From Mycobacterium colombiense (GTDB lineage: Bacteria > Actinomycetota > Actinomycetes > Mycobacteriales > Mycobacteriaceae), in the NCBI RefSeq assembly GCF_001665835.1, contig NZ_LZSX01000014.1:62001-126000 (forward strand): a stretch of 64,000 bases of DNA, written 5' to 3'. How positions within the stretch are numbered: position 1 is the first letter of the stretch; every line of letters starts with the position of its first letter. Positions 1 to 8,687 of the stretch are shown here, piece by piece. A program made the translations under genes and the position numbers. The notes beneath the pieces were generated by a model. The model searched no databases. It had not been told where the DNA came from and saw nothing but the letters and a program-made list of their open reading frames with translations.

Positions 1-2
1 CA

Positions 3-731
3 CGGATACGCACGAAAGGATCGCGGGCTGCGCCGCGGACACCGCGGGATCTGCTGGTGGCCGACCTGTCCTCGATGTGGGCGGGCCCGCTGTGCGGGCG
101 GCTGCTCGCCCACGCCGGCGCGACCGTCGTCAAAGTCGAAAGCCCACGCCGCCCGGACGGCACCCGGGGCGGACATCGGGCGTTCTTCGACTGGGTCAAC
201 GGCGAAAAGCTCAGCTATGAGCTCGATTTCGACGGCCAAGCCGAAGAATTGCGGGAACTGCTCGCGGTCAGCGACGTCGTCATCGAAGGCTCCCGCCCGG
301 CGGCGCTGGCGCGCCGAGGGCTCAGCCCCGACGACATCGCGCCGCGCGCGGGCCGAATCTGGTTGCAGATCACCGGCTATGACGGCTTGCGGCCGGGATT
401 CGGCGACGACACCGCGGTGGCCGGTGGCCTGGCCGGCACCAGCGCCCAGGGGCCGGTATTCTGCGGTGACGCCATCGCCGATCCACTGAGCGGACTGGAA
501 GCCGCCCTGGCGGTGGGCGAATCGCTGGGCCGCGGCGGCGGCGAGCTGATCCGCGTATCCATGGCCGGGGTCGCCGCGGCCTACGCGGCGCTGCCGGTCG
601 AGCCGTCGGCGTCGTCGGCGCCGGTGTCGACACCGGCGGCCCCGACCGCACCGCATCCCGCGTCCAAACCGGGCGCCGACAACGAGGCGGTGCGCCATCT
701 GGTCGCCCAAAGACAGGTACTGTCATGCTGA
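3..731 (+). CDS. CaiB/BaiF family CoA-transferase, N-terminal half only (5' end outside window)
   Basis: Family III CoA-transferases move CoA between carboxylic acids. The reading frame is open from base 3 with no stop, so the start probably lies upstream; a GTG at 57 is the first start inside the window. The segment DLSSMWAGPLCGRLLAHAGA followed by VVKVESP is the typical family N-terminus, and GDDTAVAGGLAGTSAQ lies in the usual active-site region. Family members are about 400 residues, but this one stops about 240 residues in, after a Pro/Ala/Ser-rich tail, so the C-terminal half is absent. It may be a half-size form that pairs with an upstream gene product, or a decayed gene. The stop overlaps the next start by 7 bases, so the two genes are probably co-translated. 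Confidence 0.7.
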   Translation, partial: RIRTKGSRAAPRTPRDLLVADLSSMWAGPLCGRLLAHAGATVVKVESPRRPDGTRGGHRAFFDWVNGEKLSYELDFDGQAEELRELLAVSDVVIEGSRPAALARRGLSPDDIAPRAGRIWLQITGYDGLRPGFGDDTAVAGGLAGTSAQGPVFCGDAIADPLSGLEAALAVGESLGRGGGELIRVSMAGVAAAYAALPVEPSASSAPVSTPAAPTAPHPASKPGADNEAVRHLVAQRQVLSC

Positions 732-2038
732 TTCAGCGGGCGACCTTGCTGGACGGCACCACGACGGACATCCGGGTGGGTGCGCTGATCGAGGAGATGG
801 CGCCGCCGGGCGAGGGTCTGGTGCCGCGGGCGGGCGAGGGCGTGCTGTACGCGGGCGGCGGCGCCGTCCTACCCGGGCTGCACGACCACCATGTGCACCT
901 GCGCTCGGCGGCCTCGGCGCTGGATTCGTTTCTCGTCGGGCCGCCCGGGGTCAGCACCGAGTCGCAGCTCACCCAATTGCTGGCGAACGCCACACCGGGG
1001 CCCGACGGCTGGATTCGCGCTGTGGGCTACCACGATTCGGTTGCCGGAGAACTCGATCGGGGTGCCCTCGACGCCATCGTTCCGCACATTCCGGTGCGCA
1101 TCCAGCACCGCAGTGGGGCACTGTGGATCCTGAATTCCGAGGCGCTGGGCCGCGTCGGCCTCGCCGAACATCCCGACGGGCGGCTGCGCAGCGCCGACCG
1201 CGGCTGGTCGCTGGCACTGCAGCGACGCGAAACCGACCTGGCCGAACTGAGCCGACGGATCACCGCCACCGGCGTCACCGGGGTCACCGACGCAACCCCC
1301 GATCTCGATGCCGACGACATGGAGTCGCTGAGGACGGCGCACGAGCGCGGCGAGTTCCGGCCGCGGCTCAGTTTCCTGTCGCCGGGCAAGAAAATCCTGC
1401 ACGACGATCGCCTCGACCTCGATGCCCTCACGGAATGGATTGTGCGGCAACACGACAGCGGCCAACCGATCGCCGTGCACTGCGTGACCGCGGCCCAGCT
1501 GGTGGTGACCATCGCGGCCCTGCGCGCGGCCGGCGGCCATCCGCGAGACCGCATCGAACACGCCGCCGTGGTGCCCGACGACAACCTGGCCGACCTCGCC
1601 GAGCTGGGCATCACGGTGGTGACGCAGCCCAACTTCGTCGCCGAACGCGGCGATCAGTACCTCGCCGAGGTGCCCGCCGCCGAGCACGATCAGCTGTGGC
1701 GCGTCGCCTGCCTGCGTGACGCCACGGTGCCCGTCGCGCTGTCCACCGACATGCCGTTCGGCCACGGCGACCCCTGGACGGCGATGCGCGCCGCGGTGCA
1801 CCGCACCACGCCGCAGGGCGCCGTGCTGGGCCCGCACGAATGTGTGTCCGCGCGAGAGGCTTTGACGATGTTTCTGGGCCGGCCGGATCAGCCCGGCCGG
1901 CCGCGCAGCGTGGAAATCGGGCAGCCGGGGGACTTGTGTGTGCTCAACGAGCCACCCACGATTGCACTGGCCGCCCTGGACGCGGGGCTGGTCGCGGCCA
2001 CCGTCATCGGCGGCGAGCTGGTGTACTTCGCGATGTGA
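725..2038 (+). CDS. amidohydrolase family protein (YtcJ-like, metal-dependent)
   Basis: This 437-aa protein has the layout of a metal-dependent amidohydrolase. An N-terminal beta-sandwich leads to GLHDHHVHL near residue 57 (HxH metal ligands). Later come IAVHC and RIEHAA (further histidine ligands) and LSTDMPFGHGDPW (the catalytic Asp region). The C-terminal part returns to the sandwich domain (IGQPGDLCVL). The closest recognisable subfamily is YtcJ/exoenzyme-regulatory amidohydrolase; the substrate cannot be told. The ATG lies inside the 3' end of the CoA-transferase gene, so the two form an operon, possibly for degradation of a cyclic amide or a CoA-linked intermediate (inference). Confidence 0.8.
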   Translation: MLIQRATLLDGTTTDIRVGALIEEMAPPGEGLVPRAGEGVLYAGGGAVLPGLHDHHVHLRSAASALDSFLVGPPGVSTESQLTQLLANATPGPDGWIRAVGYHDSVAGELDRGALDAIVPHIPVRIQHRSGALWILNSEALGRVGLAEHPDGRLRSADRGWSLALQRRETDLAELSRRITATGVTGVTDATPDLDADDMESLRTAHERGEFRPRLSFLSPGKKILHDDRLDLDALTEWIVRQHDSGQPIAVHCVTAAQLVVTIAALRAAGGHPRDRIEHAAVVPDDNLADLAELGITVVTQPNFVAERGDQYLAEVPAAEHDQLWRVACLRDATVPVALSTDMPFGHGDPWTAMRAAVHRTTPQGAVLGPHECVSAREALTMFLGRPDQPGRPRSVEIGQPGDLCVLNEPPTIALAALDAGLVAATVIGGELVYFAM

Positions 2039-2044
2039 GACGTA

Positions 2045-2944
2045 TCAAGCGGTGGGGGCCAGCGCCGCGCGCAGGCTGTCGCATTGGCTGTCGAAAAACC
2101 GCCGGGACACTTGGGCTTTCGGCAACACCACGTCGAAGCCGTGGAAGGCGCCCGGAATGGTTTCGACCTGGCACGGCACCCCGGCGGCGCGCAGGCGTTC
2201 GGCGTAGGCCAGGTCTTCGTCGTGAAACAGGTCGTGCGTGCCCACACCGATCCAGGCCGGTGGTAACCCGCTGAGGTCGTCGCGGCGCCCGGGGACGGCG
2301 ATCTGCGGGTCGGCGTTGCCGAGATACGCCGCCCAGCCGAACCTGTTGCTGCGGTTGTCCCACAGCCGGTAATTCGAGCTCGGCGCGGTGGCCGAACTGC
2401 GGTCGTCCAGCATGGGATAGGTCAGCAGCTGGAATGCCGGGCTCACCTCGGCGCGGTCGCGGGCCAGCAGGGCCAGGGCCGCCCCCAGGCCGCCGCCGGC
2501 GCTGGCGCCGCCGATCGCGATGCGGTAGCGGTCCACCGATGGCAGCCCGGCCAGCCACGTCAGCGCCGCATAGCAGTCCTCCAGCGGTGTGGGATACGGA
2601 TGTTCGGGCGCCAGGCGGTATTCCACCGACGCGACGGTGATGCCCAGCCGCCTGCTGAACCCGCCGCAGAGCTGGTCGTCCTGCTGGGCGGTGCCGATCA
2701 CGTATCCGCCGCCGTGGATCCACAGCAGCGCGGGCGTGGCCTCGGTGGTCCCCGCGGGCCGGAACAGCCGGACGCCGGTCCCCGAAGCGAGCGTGATCGC
2801 CTCGACGTCGGCGACCGGCTTGCCGAGGCGCTCCCGCCACGCGAGCGCCGCCCGCATGAGCGGCAGGGTCCGGGGGCCCACGAGCCGGCGCGGGGCGAAG
2901 CGGGCAAATCGCTGCAGGTCAGGATGAACATCGTTGTTCGTCAC
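2045..2944 (-). CDS. lipW: alpha/beta hydrolase, hormone-sensitive-lipase family (LipW-like)
   Basis: This 299-aa esterase has the HSL-family oxyanion motif HGGGYVIG and the nucleophile elbow GGASAGGG, with a late Asp (GTHDLFHDED) and His (GAFHGFD) completing the triad. The GTG start at 2944 gives MTNNDVHPDLQRFARFAPRR, matching the N-terminus I remember for mycobacterial LipW; an upstream in-frame start at 3022 would add residues of low quality. It probably hydrolyses short-chain esters in the cytoplasm. It is convergent with the amidohydrolase gene, 6 bases apart, and divergent from narB. The lipW label rests on recalled similarity and position. Confidence 0.8.
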   Translation of the reverse strand: MTNNDVHPDLQRFARFAPRRLVGPRTLPLMRAALAWRERLGKPVADVEAITLASGTGVRLFRPAGTTEATPALLWIHGGGYVIGTAQQDDQLCGGFSRRLGITVASVEYRLAPEHPYPTPLEDCYAALTWLAGLPSVDRYRIAIGGASAGGGLGAALALLARDRAEVSPAFQLLTYPMLDDRSSATAPSSNYRLWDNRSNRFGWAAYLGNADPQIAVPGRRDDLSGLPPAWIGVGTHDLFHDEDLAYAERLRAAGVPCQVETIPGAFHGFDVVLPKAQVSRRFFDSQCDSLRAALAPTA

Positions 2945-3020
2945 CGGACAAGTATCACCGACGCGAAAAATCAAAGGGACGGCGATGTGGATCTGCCGTG
3001 CGATTCGGCTGATCCTGTGC

Positions 3021-3036
3021 ACCGTGAGCCCACGGT
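3021..3036. promoter_or_regulatory. inverted repeat between lipW-like gene and narB
   Basis: ACCGTG-AGCC-CACGGT is a perfect 6-bp inverted repeat in the 240-base divergent intergenic region. It could be an operator for either gene. I see no convincing GlnR or NnaR consensus here, so the assignment is open. Confidence 0.3.
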
Positions 3037-3184
3037 AGTCGGCCGGACAATCGCAGGAAATGCCCGCGAAACACGCCCAACGTAGCTTCGGGAACTGAAG
3101 GGCCGATCGGGAGGCGACATGCGAGGTTTACTCTGCGGGGCCGGCCGAATGCGTGCCGGCTCGTCAGCTAAGCGGTGATCGCCG

Positions 3185-5308
3185 ATGGCGTCGGTGCCGA
3201 CGAAAACTCACTGCCCGTACTGCTCGTTGCAGTGCGGCATCACGCTTGAGGAGTCGGGCGAATCGATCGAGCTGGCACCACAGAAGGACTTTCCGACCAA
3301 CCGCGGTGCGCTGTGCGCGAAAGGCTGGACCGCTGCCGACCTCCTGGGGCATCCGGAACGGTTGACCGCTCCGTTGATTCGCGACGAACGCGGCTCGGAC
3401 CTGCGTCCGGCAACCTGGAACGAGGCGCTGGAACGCGTGGTCTCAGCCTTCAAGCAGATGCAAGCAGCCCACGGCCGAAACTCCGTGGGCTGCTTCGGCG
3501 GTGGCGGCCTGACCAACGAAAAAGCCTATCAAATCGGCAAGTTCGCCCGCGTCGCTCTGCGCACGGCCGCGATCGATTACAACGGCCGGTTCTGCATGTC
3601 GTCGGCCGCCGCGGCCAGCAATCGCTCGTTCGGTATCGACCGAGGCTTGCCCTTCCCGCTGGCTGACATCGCACAGGCCGACGTCGTTCTCCTGGTCGGC
3701 GCCAATCCCGCCGAGACCTTGCCTCCTGCCATGCAGTATTTCGACCACGGCCGTTCCCGAGGTGCCAAGCACATCGTGGTGGATCCGCGGCGCACGGTCA
3801 CCGCCGCGCGCGCTGACCTTCATTTGCAGCCGGTGCCCGGAACCGACCTCGCCTTGGCCAATGGAATGCTGAATGTCCTTGCCCGCGAAGGACTTCTCGA
3901 CACCGCATACATCGACGGACGAACGACGGGATTCGAGGCGGTGCGTCGCGCCGTGCGCCTGTACTGGCCCGACCGGGTGGAACGCATCACCGGGGTGCCC
4001 GAACGGGACATCGTCGCCGCGGCGCGGATGCTGACCGGCCGAAAAGGACGGCCCAAACGTGCGATGATCCTGACCGCCCGGGGCGCTGAACAGCACAGCT
4101 CGGGTACCGACACGGCGCAGGCCTTCATCAATCTCGCGCTGGCGCTGGGCTTGCCGGGTCGCCCATACAGCGGCTTCGCCACCATCACGGGCCAGGGCAA
4201 TGGCCAAGGCGGCCGTGAACACGGGCAAAAGTGCGATCAGTTGCCCGGCTACCGCAAACTCGACGACCCGATCGCACGCTCCCACGTCGCGCAGGTCTGG
4301 GGGGTCGATCCCGCCGAGCTGCCCTCGTCCGGCCTGTCGGCATACGAGATGCTCGACGGCATCGGGACTCCCGGTGGCGTACGGGCGCTGTGGGTGATGG
4401 CGTCCAATATCGTTGTGTCGGCGCCCAACTCGCAGCATGTCGCCGAAAAGATCAGCAAATTGGACTTTCTGGTCGTCTCCGACATCTTCCTGTCCGAGAC
4501 CGCCGCCCTCGCCGACGTGGTGCTACCCGCCACGCAATGGGCCGAAGAATCCGGGACGATGACAAACTTGGAAGGCCGGGTTGTTCTGCGGTGCGCGGCG
4601 GTGGAGCCGCCAGAGGAGGTGCGCAGCGACCTCGACGTGATGGCCGACCTGGCTAAAAGACTGGGTGTGCAGGGGTTTTCGGCCGATCCGCAAGAGGTGT
4701 TCGAGGAGCTCACCCTTGCTAGCCAGGGCGGCAAGGCCGACTATCGCGGCATCAGCTACGAGCGGATCACTGCCGAGAACGGCGTGTTCTGGCCCTGTCC
4801 GTCCCCGTTGTATCCCGACACCCCTCGGCTCTTCATTGAGGATTTCCCGACGCCCGGCCGCCGGGCCCATTTTCACGCCGTCGAGCACCGGGGCGCTGCC
4901 GAGCTTCCGGACGACGACTACCCCTATTACCTCACAACCGGAAGGCTGTTGCGGCAGTACCAATCCGGAACCCAAACTCGCCGCGTAGCCCAGCTCCTCG
5001 AGGGGGCAGCGGAGCCGGTAGCCGAGCTGCATCCGACCCTGGCGCAGCGCGTGGCGGTCACCGACGGCGACAAGGTTTGGTTGAAAACCCGCCGGGGTGC
5101 GGTGGTGATGACGGTTCGGGTAGACAGCGGTATTCGGCCGGACACCGTGTTCGCGCCATTTCACTGGGGCGGTGCGAGCAGTATCAACCGGCTGACCAAC
5201 CCGGTTTTGGACCCGCATTCACGGATGCCGTCGTTCAAGGTTTGCGCGGTCTCCGTGTGCAGGGCCGACGACAATGAACCTATGAAAGGAGATTTCGCGG
5301 ATGGGTGA
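3185..5308 (+). CDS. narB: assimilatory nitrate reductase, molybdopterin oxidoreductase (NarB/NasA type)
   Basis: This 707-aa catalytic subunit reduces nitrate to nitrite in the cytoplasm. It starts with the [4Fe-4S] ligands C10-x2-C13-x3-C17 and C44 (ALCAKGW). C137 in NGRFCMSSAA sits where the molybdenum-ligating Cys is found in the NapA/NarB group. The bis-MGD regions VDPRRT and GQGNGQGGREHGQ and the C-terminal molydopterin-binding domain (LTTGRLLRQYQSGTQTRR) are all present. Length matches the single-subunit NarB type (about 700 aa), without the extra C-terminal iron-sulfur domain of NasA. It overlaps the next gene by 8 bases and is followed by nirBD, giving a complete nitrate-to-ammonium path. 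The electron donor is not identifiable. Confidence 0.88.
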   Translation: MASVPTKTHCPYCSLQCGITLEESGESIELAPQKDFPTNRGALCAKGWTAADLLGHPERLTAPLIRDERGSDLRPATWNEALERVVSAFKQMQAAHGRNSVGCFGGGGLTNEKAYQIGKFARVALRTAAIDYNGRFCMSSAAAASNRSFGIDRGLPFPLADIAQADVVLLVGANPAETLPPAMQYFDHGRSRGAKHIVVDPRRTVTAARADLHLQPVPGTDLALANGMLNVLAREGLLDTAYIDGRTTGFEAVRRAVRLYWPDRVERITGVPERDIVAAARMLTGRKGRPKRAMILTARGAEQHSSGTDTAQAFINLALALGLPGRPYSGFATITGQGNGQGGREHGQKCDQLPGYRKLDDPIARSHVAQVWGVDPAELPSSGLSAYEMLDGIGTPGGVRALWVMASNIVVSAPNSQHVAEKISKLDFLVVSDIFLSETAALADVVLPATQWAEESGTMTNLEGRVVLRCAAVEPPEEVRSDLDVMADLAKRLGVQGFSADPQEVFEELTLASQGGKADYRGISYERITAENGVFWPCPSPLYPDTPRLFIEDFPTPGRRAHFHAVEHRGAAELPDDDYPYYLTTGRLLRQYQSGTQTRRVAQLLEGAAEPVAELHPTLAQRVAVTDGDKVWLKTRRGAVVMTVRVDSGIRPDTVFAPFHWGGASSINRLTNPVLDPHSRMPSFKVCAVSVCRADDNEPMKGDFADG
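5284..5290 (+). promoter_or_regulatory. strong Shine-Dalgarno inside narB 3' end
   Basis: AAAGGAG ends 10 bases before the ATG at 5301 and lies inside narB, which fixes the start of the 117-aa gene and suggests translational coupling. Confidence 0.6.
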
Positions 5309-5654
5309 TGACAGCACGCCTCGGTTCCTGCAGGGAGCCTTCACGTTTCACGGCAAGGGCTACGATTCCCCGGTACTTCTCGACGCCTCACTGCGCTACG
5401 TCGTGCCGGCCGGGGTGATCACCCAACCGCTGTATTTTCGGGGGGGTAACAGCTCTGATGAGCTGGTCACGGTCGTGATGATGCGCGACGGTGCCCCGAT
5501 GCGATATTTCCCCCTGGGGGCCAAAGACGCTGTGCACGTCCCGCTTCGCGTCGTCGAAGACCTGCTCGCCGACACTGTCATCGAGGTGTTCGTCGCCGCA
5601 CCGGACGGGCTGAGCGGCACCCTGTTCATCGACATCGGCCTGGTCGAAGTCTGA
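5301..5654 (+). CDS. conserved hypothetical protein between narB and nirB
   Basis: This 117-aa acidic protein is not recognised. It has no signal peptide, membrane segment or cysteine. Alternating hydrophobic strands (RYVVPAGVITQPLYFRGGN, ELVTVVMMRDG, DTVIEVFVAA, GTLFIDIGLVEV) suggest a small all-beta sandwich. The start overlaps the narB stop by 8 bases and the gene ends 17 bases before nirB, so it is embedded in the nitrate assimilation operon. A role as an accessory or stabilising partner for NarB, or as an electron-transfer adaptor, is inferred only from position; with no metal ligands visible, a redox role of its own is unlikely. Confidence 0.7.
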   Translation: MGDDSTPRFLQGAFTFHGKGYDSPVLLDASLRYVVPAGVITQPLYFRGGNSSDELVTVVMMRDGAPMRYFPLGAKDAVHVPLRVVEDLLADTVIEVFVAAPDGLSGTLFIDIGLVEV

Positions 5655-5671
5655 GCCGGCGGGGGCATCCG

Positions 5672-8191
5672 ATGACCGCAGTCACCCAACCCGAAGCCAC
5701 CGCGCCCGATCCCGTTGCCCTGGCCAAACTGGTGGTGGTCGGCAACGGCATGGCGGGCGCACGGGCGCTGGAAGAGATTCTCACGCGAGGCGGCCGGGAG
5801 CGGTTCGCCATCACGGTGTTCGGCGACGAACCCTACGGCAACTACAACCGGATCCTGCTGTCGAACGTGCTGGCCGGATCCGACGACGCACGCGAGATCT
5901 ACCTCAATCCGCTGGATTGGTACGCCGACAACGACATCGACCTGCGCGCCGGGGTGCGCGTGGTGCGCATCGATCCGTTCGCGCACCGGGTGTACGCCGA
6001 CGACGGAACCACGCTGCGTTACGACAAGCTGATCCTGGCCACCGGCAGCAGGTCGTTCTTCCCACCGGTCGACGGCATCTGGCAGGACGACAGGACCCTG
6101 GCCCCAGGCGTTTTCGGGTTCCGTACCCTCGATGACTGCCAGGCCATGATCGAGTTCGCCGAGGCGCAACCGGGCTCCCAAGCTCTGGTCATCGGGGGTG
6201 GATTATTGGGCTTGGAGGCCGCGCGGGGACTGCAGAGCCGGGGCTTGCGGGTCGGGGTCGTGCAGGGTGGCCCGTCGCTGATGAACGCCCAGCTCGACGA
6301 CCATGGCAGCGCCATCCTGCGCCGGCTGGTCGAGCAACTGGGCATCAAGGTGCACACCGGCAGGAGCACCACCAGGCTGCTCACCAAGGACGGTCGCCCA
6401 TCGGGCATCGAATTCGCCGACGCCAGCGTGCTGCCGTGCGACATGGTGGTGATGGCGGCCGGCATCAGGCCCAATGTCGGGCTGGCCGTCCGCGCCGGTT
6501 TGGCGGTGGAACGCGCCATCGTGGTCGACGACCGCATGCGTTCCATCGACAACGACGACATCTACGTGGTGGGGGAGTGTGCGCAGCACCGCGGTCAGGT
6601 CTACGGGCTGGTGGCGCCGTTGTGGGATCAGGCAACCGTGCTGGCCGAGCACTTGACGGGCGCGAATCCCCATGCGGCATATCATGGTTCGCGCACCGCC
6701 ACCAAGCTGAAGGTCGCAGGTGTCGACGTGGCGGCGATGGGGCTGAAGTCCCCCGAGCGCGACGATGACGAGTTCGTGCAGTTCTCCGAACCCAAGCGCG
6801 GTGTCTACAAGACGGTGGTGGTGCGCGACGACAAGCTGGTCGGCGCCACGCTGGTCGGCGACGTGAGCAAGGTTGCCTTCCTGATGCAGGCGTTCGACCG
6901 CGGACTTCCGCTGCCACCCGAACGGGTGTCGCTGATGTTCGACATCGGTGGCGCACCGGACAACGCCACCGGCGCCGCCGAATTGGCTGACGACGCGCAG
7001 GTCTGCAACTGCAACGGGGTCAGCAAGGCCACCCTCGTCGGCTGCGTCAAAGGTGGCCAGACCTCGGTCGAGGGCGTGATGTCGGCGACCCGGGCCGGCA
7101 AGGGATGCGGGTCCTGCAAGGGCCTGGTGGCCCAGGTCGTCGAATGGGCGGCGGACGGCGCGGTCTCCGAAGACGCCACATCGAAGTGGTACGTCCCGAG
7201 CCTGCCGTACGAGAAGCCTGATTTGATGAGCAAGATCCGGGAGCTCGAACTGCATTCGGTGTCATCGGTTTTCGCCGCGCTGGCGCCCGAGGGTCGCGAG
7301 GATGCCGGCTCTAAAATGGCGCTGGCCTCGTTGCTGCACATGATGTGGGGCGACGAATTCGTCGACGAACGCGACGGGCGGTTCATCAACGACCGTGTGC
7401 ACGCCAACATCCAGCGCGACGGCACCTTTTCGGTGGTGCCGCAGCTGAAGGGCGGCGTGACGAGCGCGCACCAACTGCGCACGATCGCCGATGTCGCCGA
7501 CAAATACCGCATCCCGATGATCAAACTCACCGGCGGTCAACGCATCGATCTGCTGGGCGTGCGCAAGGAAGACTTACCGTCGGTGTGGGCCGACCTCGGC
7601 ATGCCGTCGGGCTACGCGTACGGCAAGAGCTTCCGCACCGTGAAAACGTGTGTGGGCAGCGACTTCTGCCGCTACGGCGTGGGCGATTCGACGGCGCTGG
7701 GCATCGCGATCGAAGAGCGGTTTCAAGGCATCCCCAGTCCCGGCAAAATGAAGTTGGCGGTAACCGGGTGCCCACGCAACTGCGCCGAAGCGCTGTGCAA
7801 GGACGTCGGCGTCGTCGCGATCGAGGGTGGGCAATGGCAGCTCTACGTCGGCGGAGCGGCGGGCGCACACGTGCGCAAGGGCGACCTGCTGGCGACCGTG
7901 GACACGCCGGACCAGGTGATCGCGCTGACGGGCCGGTTCTTGCAGTACTACCGGGAGAACGCCAACTGGCTGGAACGGACCTACGATTTCGTGCCGCGGG
8001 TCGGCATCGACCACATCCGGTCGATCGTGGTCGACGACAGTGTCGGTCTAGCGGCCGAGCTGGACGCGCGCATGCAGAAATCGATTGATTCCTATCGTGA
8101 CCCGTGGAGCGAGAGCCGAAATCCGGTCGAACCCAATCAATTTCGCCCGTCGCTACCGCTCATTCCGCTGCCGCAGGTGCCGGCGCGATGA
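5672..8191 (+). CDS. nirB: NAD(P)H-dependent nitrite reductase large subunit
   Basis: This 839-aa siroheme enzyme reduces nitrite to ammonium. Domains in order: FAD-binding Rossmann fold (VVVGNGMAG, about residues 21-29), NAD-binding fold (VIGGGLLGLEA, near 174), a BFD-like [2Fe-2S] domain (CNCNGVSK near 445 and GKGCGSCKG near 478), then the sulfite/nitrite reductase core. Four cysteines for the siroheme-[4Fe-4S] centre are visible in CVGSDFC (about 659) and TGCPRNC (about 697). Length is normal for NirB. The stop overlaps the nirD start (ATGA), so the two subunits are translationally coupled. In M. tuberculosis nirBD lies elsewhere, so its place next to lipC here is a local rearrangement. 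Confidence 0.95.
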   Translation: MTAVTQPEATAPDPVALAKLVVVGNGMAGARALEEILTRGGRERFAITVFGDEPYGNYNRILLSNVLAGSDDAREIYLNPLDWYADNDIDLRAGVRVVRIDPFAHRVYADDGTTLRYDKLILATGSRSFFPPVDGIWQDDRTLAPGVFGFRTLDDCQAMIEFAEAQPGSQALVIGGGLLGLEAARGLQSRGLRVGVVQGGPSLMNAQLDDHGSAILRRLVEQLGIKVHTGRSTTRLLTKDGRPSGIEFADASVLPCDMVVMAAGIRPNVGLAVRAGLAVERAIVVDDRMRSIDNDDIYVVGECAQHRGQVYGLVAPLWDQATVLAEHLTGANPHAAYHGSRTATKLKVAGVDVAAMGLKSPERDDDEFVQFSEPKRGVYKTVVVRDDKLVGATLVGDVSKVAFLMQAFDRGLPLPPERVSLMFDIGGAPDNATGAAELADDAQVCNCNGVSKATLVGCVKGGQTSVEGVMSATRAGKGCGSCKGLVAQVVEWAADGAVSEDATSKWYVPSLPYEKPDLMSKIRELELHSVSSVFAALAPEGREDAGSKMALASLLHMMWGDEFVDERDGRFINDRVHANIQRDGTFSVVPQLKGGVTSAHQLRTIADVADKYRIPMIKLTGGQRIDLLGVRKEDLPSVWADLGMPSGYAYGKSFRTVKTCVGSDFCRYGVGDSTALGIAIEERFQGIPSPGKMKLAVTGCPRNCAEALCKDVGVVAIEGGQWQLYVGGAAGAHVRKGDLLATVDTPDQVIALTGRFLQYYRENANWLERTYDFVPRVGIDHIRSIVVDDSVGLAAELDARMQKSIDSYRDPWSESRNPVEPNQFRPSLPLIPLPQVPAR

Positions 8192-8514
8192 CCGCCGTCT
8201 CGTTGGGACCGGTGGAGCAGATTCCCGTGGGGCAGGCCCGCGTCTTTGTCGTCGGTGACCGGCAGGTGGCGGTTTTTCGGCTGCGCGACGGCTCGTTGCG
8301 GGCGCTCGACGCCGTCTGCCCGCATCGGGGTGGTCCGCTGGCCGACGGTCTCGCCGACAGCCGCGTCGTCATCTGCCCGCTGCACAACTATGTCTACGAC
8401 CTGTCCACCGGGTGCGAGGTTGGCAACGGCGGCGCACCGGTCATCGCGTACGCCGTTCACGCCGACGACAGCGGAACCATCTTGCTGTGCGTTGACGACA
8501 AGGTGCATGCCTGA
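8188..8514 (+). CDS. nirD: nitrite reductase small subunit, Rieske-type
   Basis: This 108-aa Rieske-fold subunit partners NirB. All four [2Fe-2S] ligands are present: C44-x-H46 (AVCPHRGGP) and C63-x2-H66 (ICPLHNY). Many NirD homologues have lost these ligands, so this one probably still carries a cluster. The ATG at 8188 shares bases with the nirB stop; an in-frame ATG at 8104 lies inside nirB and would add 28 unrelated residues. It is the last gene of the nitrate assimilation operon; no hairpin terminator is evident after it. Confidence 0.92.
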   Translation: MTAVSLGPVEQIPVGQARVFVVGDRQVAVFRLRDGSLRALDAVCPHRGGPLADGLADSRVVICPLHNYVYDLSTGCEVGNGGAPVIAYAVHADDSGTILLCVDDKVHA

Positions 8515-8687
8515 CCCCACGCCGGCCGGGGGCCATGGATTAGCGCAGCCACGTTCGGGGTATCGGAGCAGTGCTGGCGCACGTGCTTGCCGTCAGCTTG
8601 TTGGGGTTGCCGGTGCGTCGCCGCAACGTCCCGCACGGGACCGAGCGCCGCCGCGCCGCCCGATCGGCCAGGACGCGAGGACGTGAA

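Noticed and set aside
2945..3184. A GlnR or NnaR binding site expected before narB
   Set aside because: GAAAC occurs once (near 3067) but I could not find a second half-site at proper spacing; not claimed.
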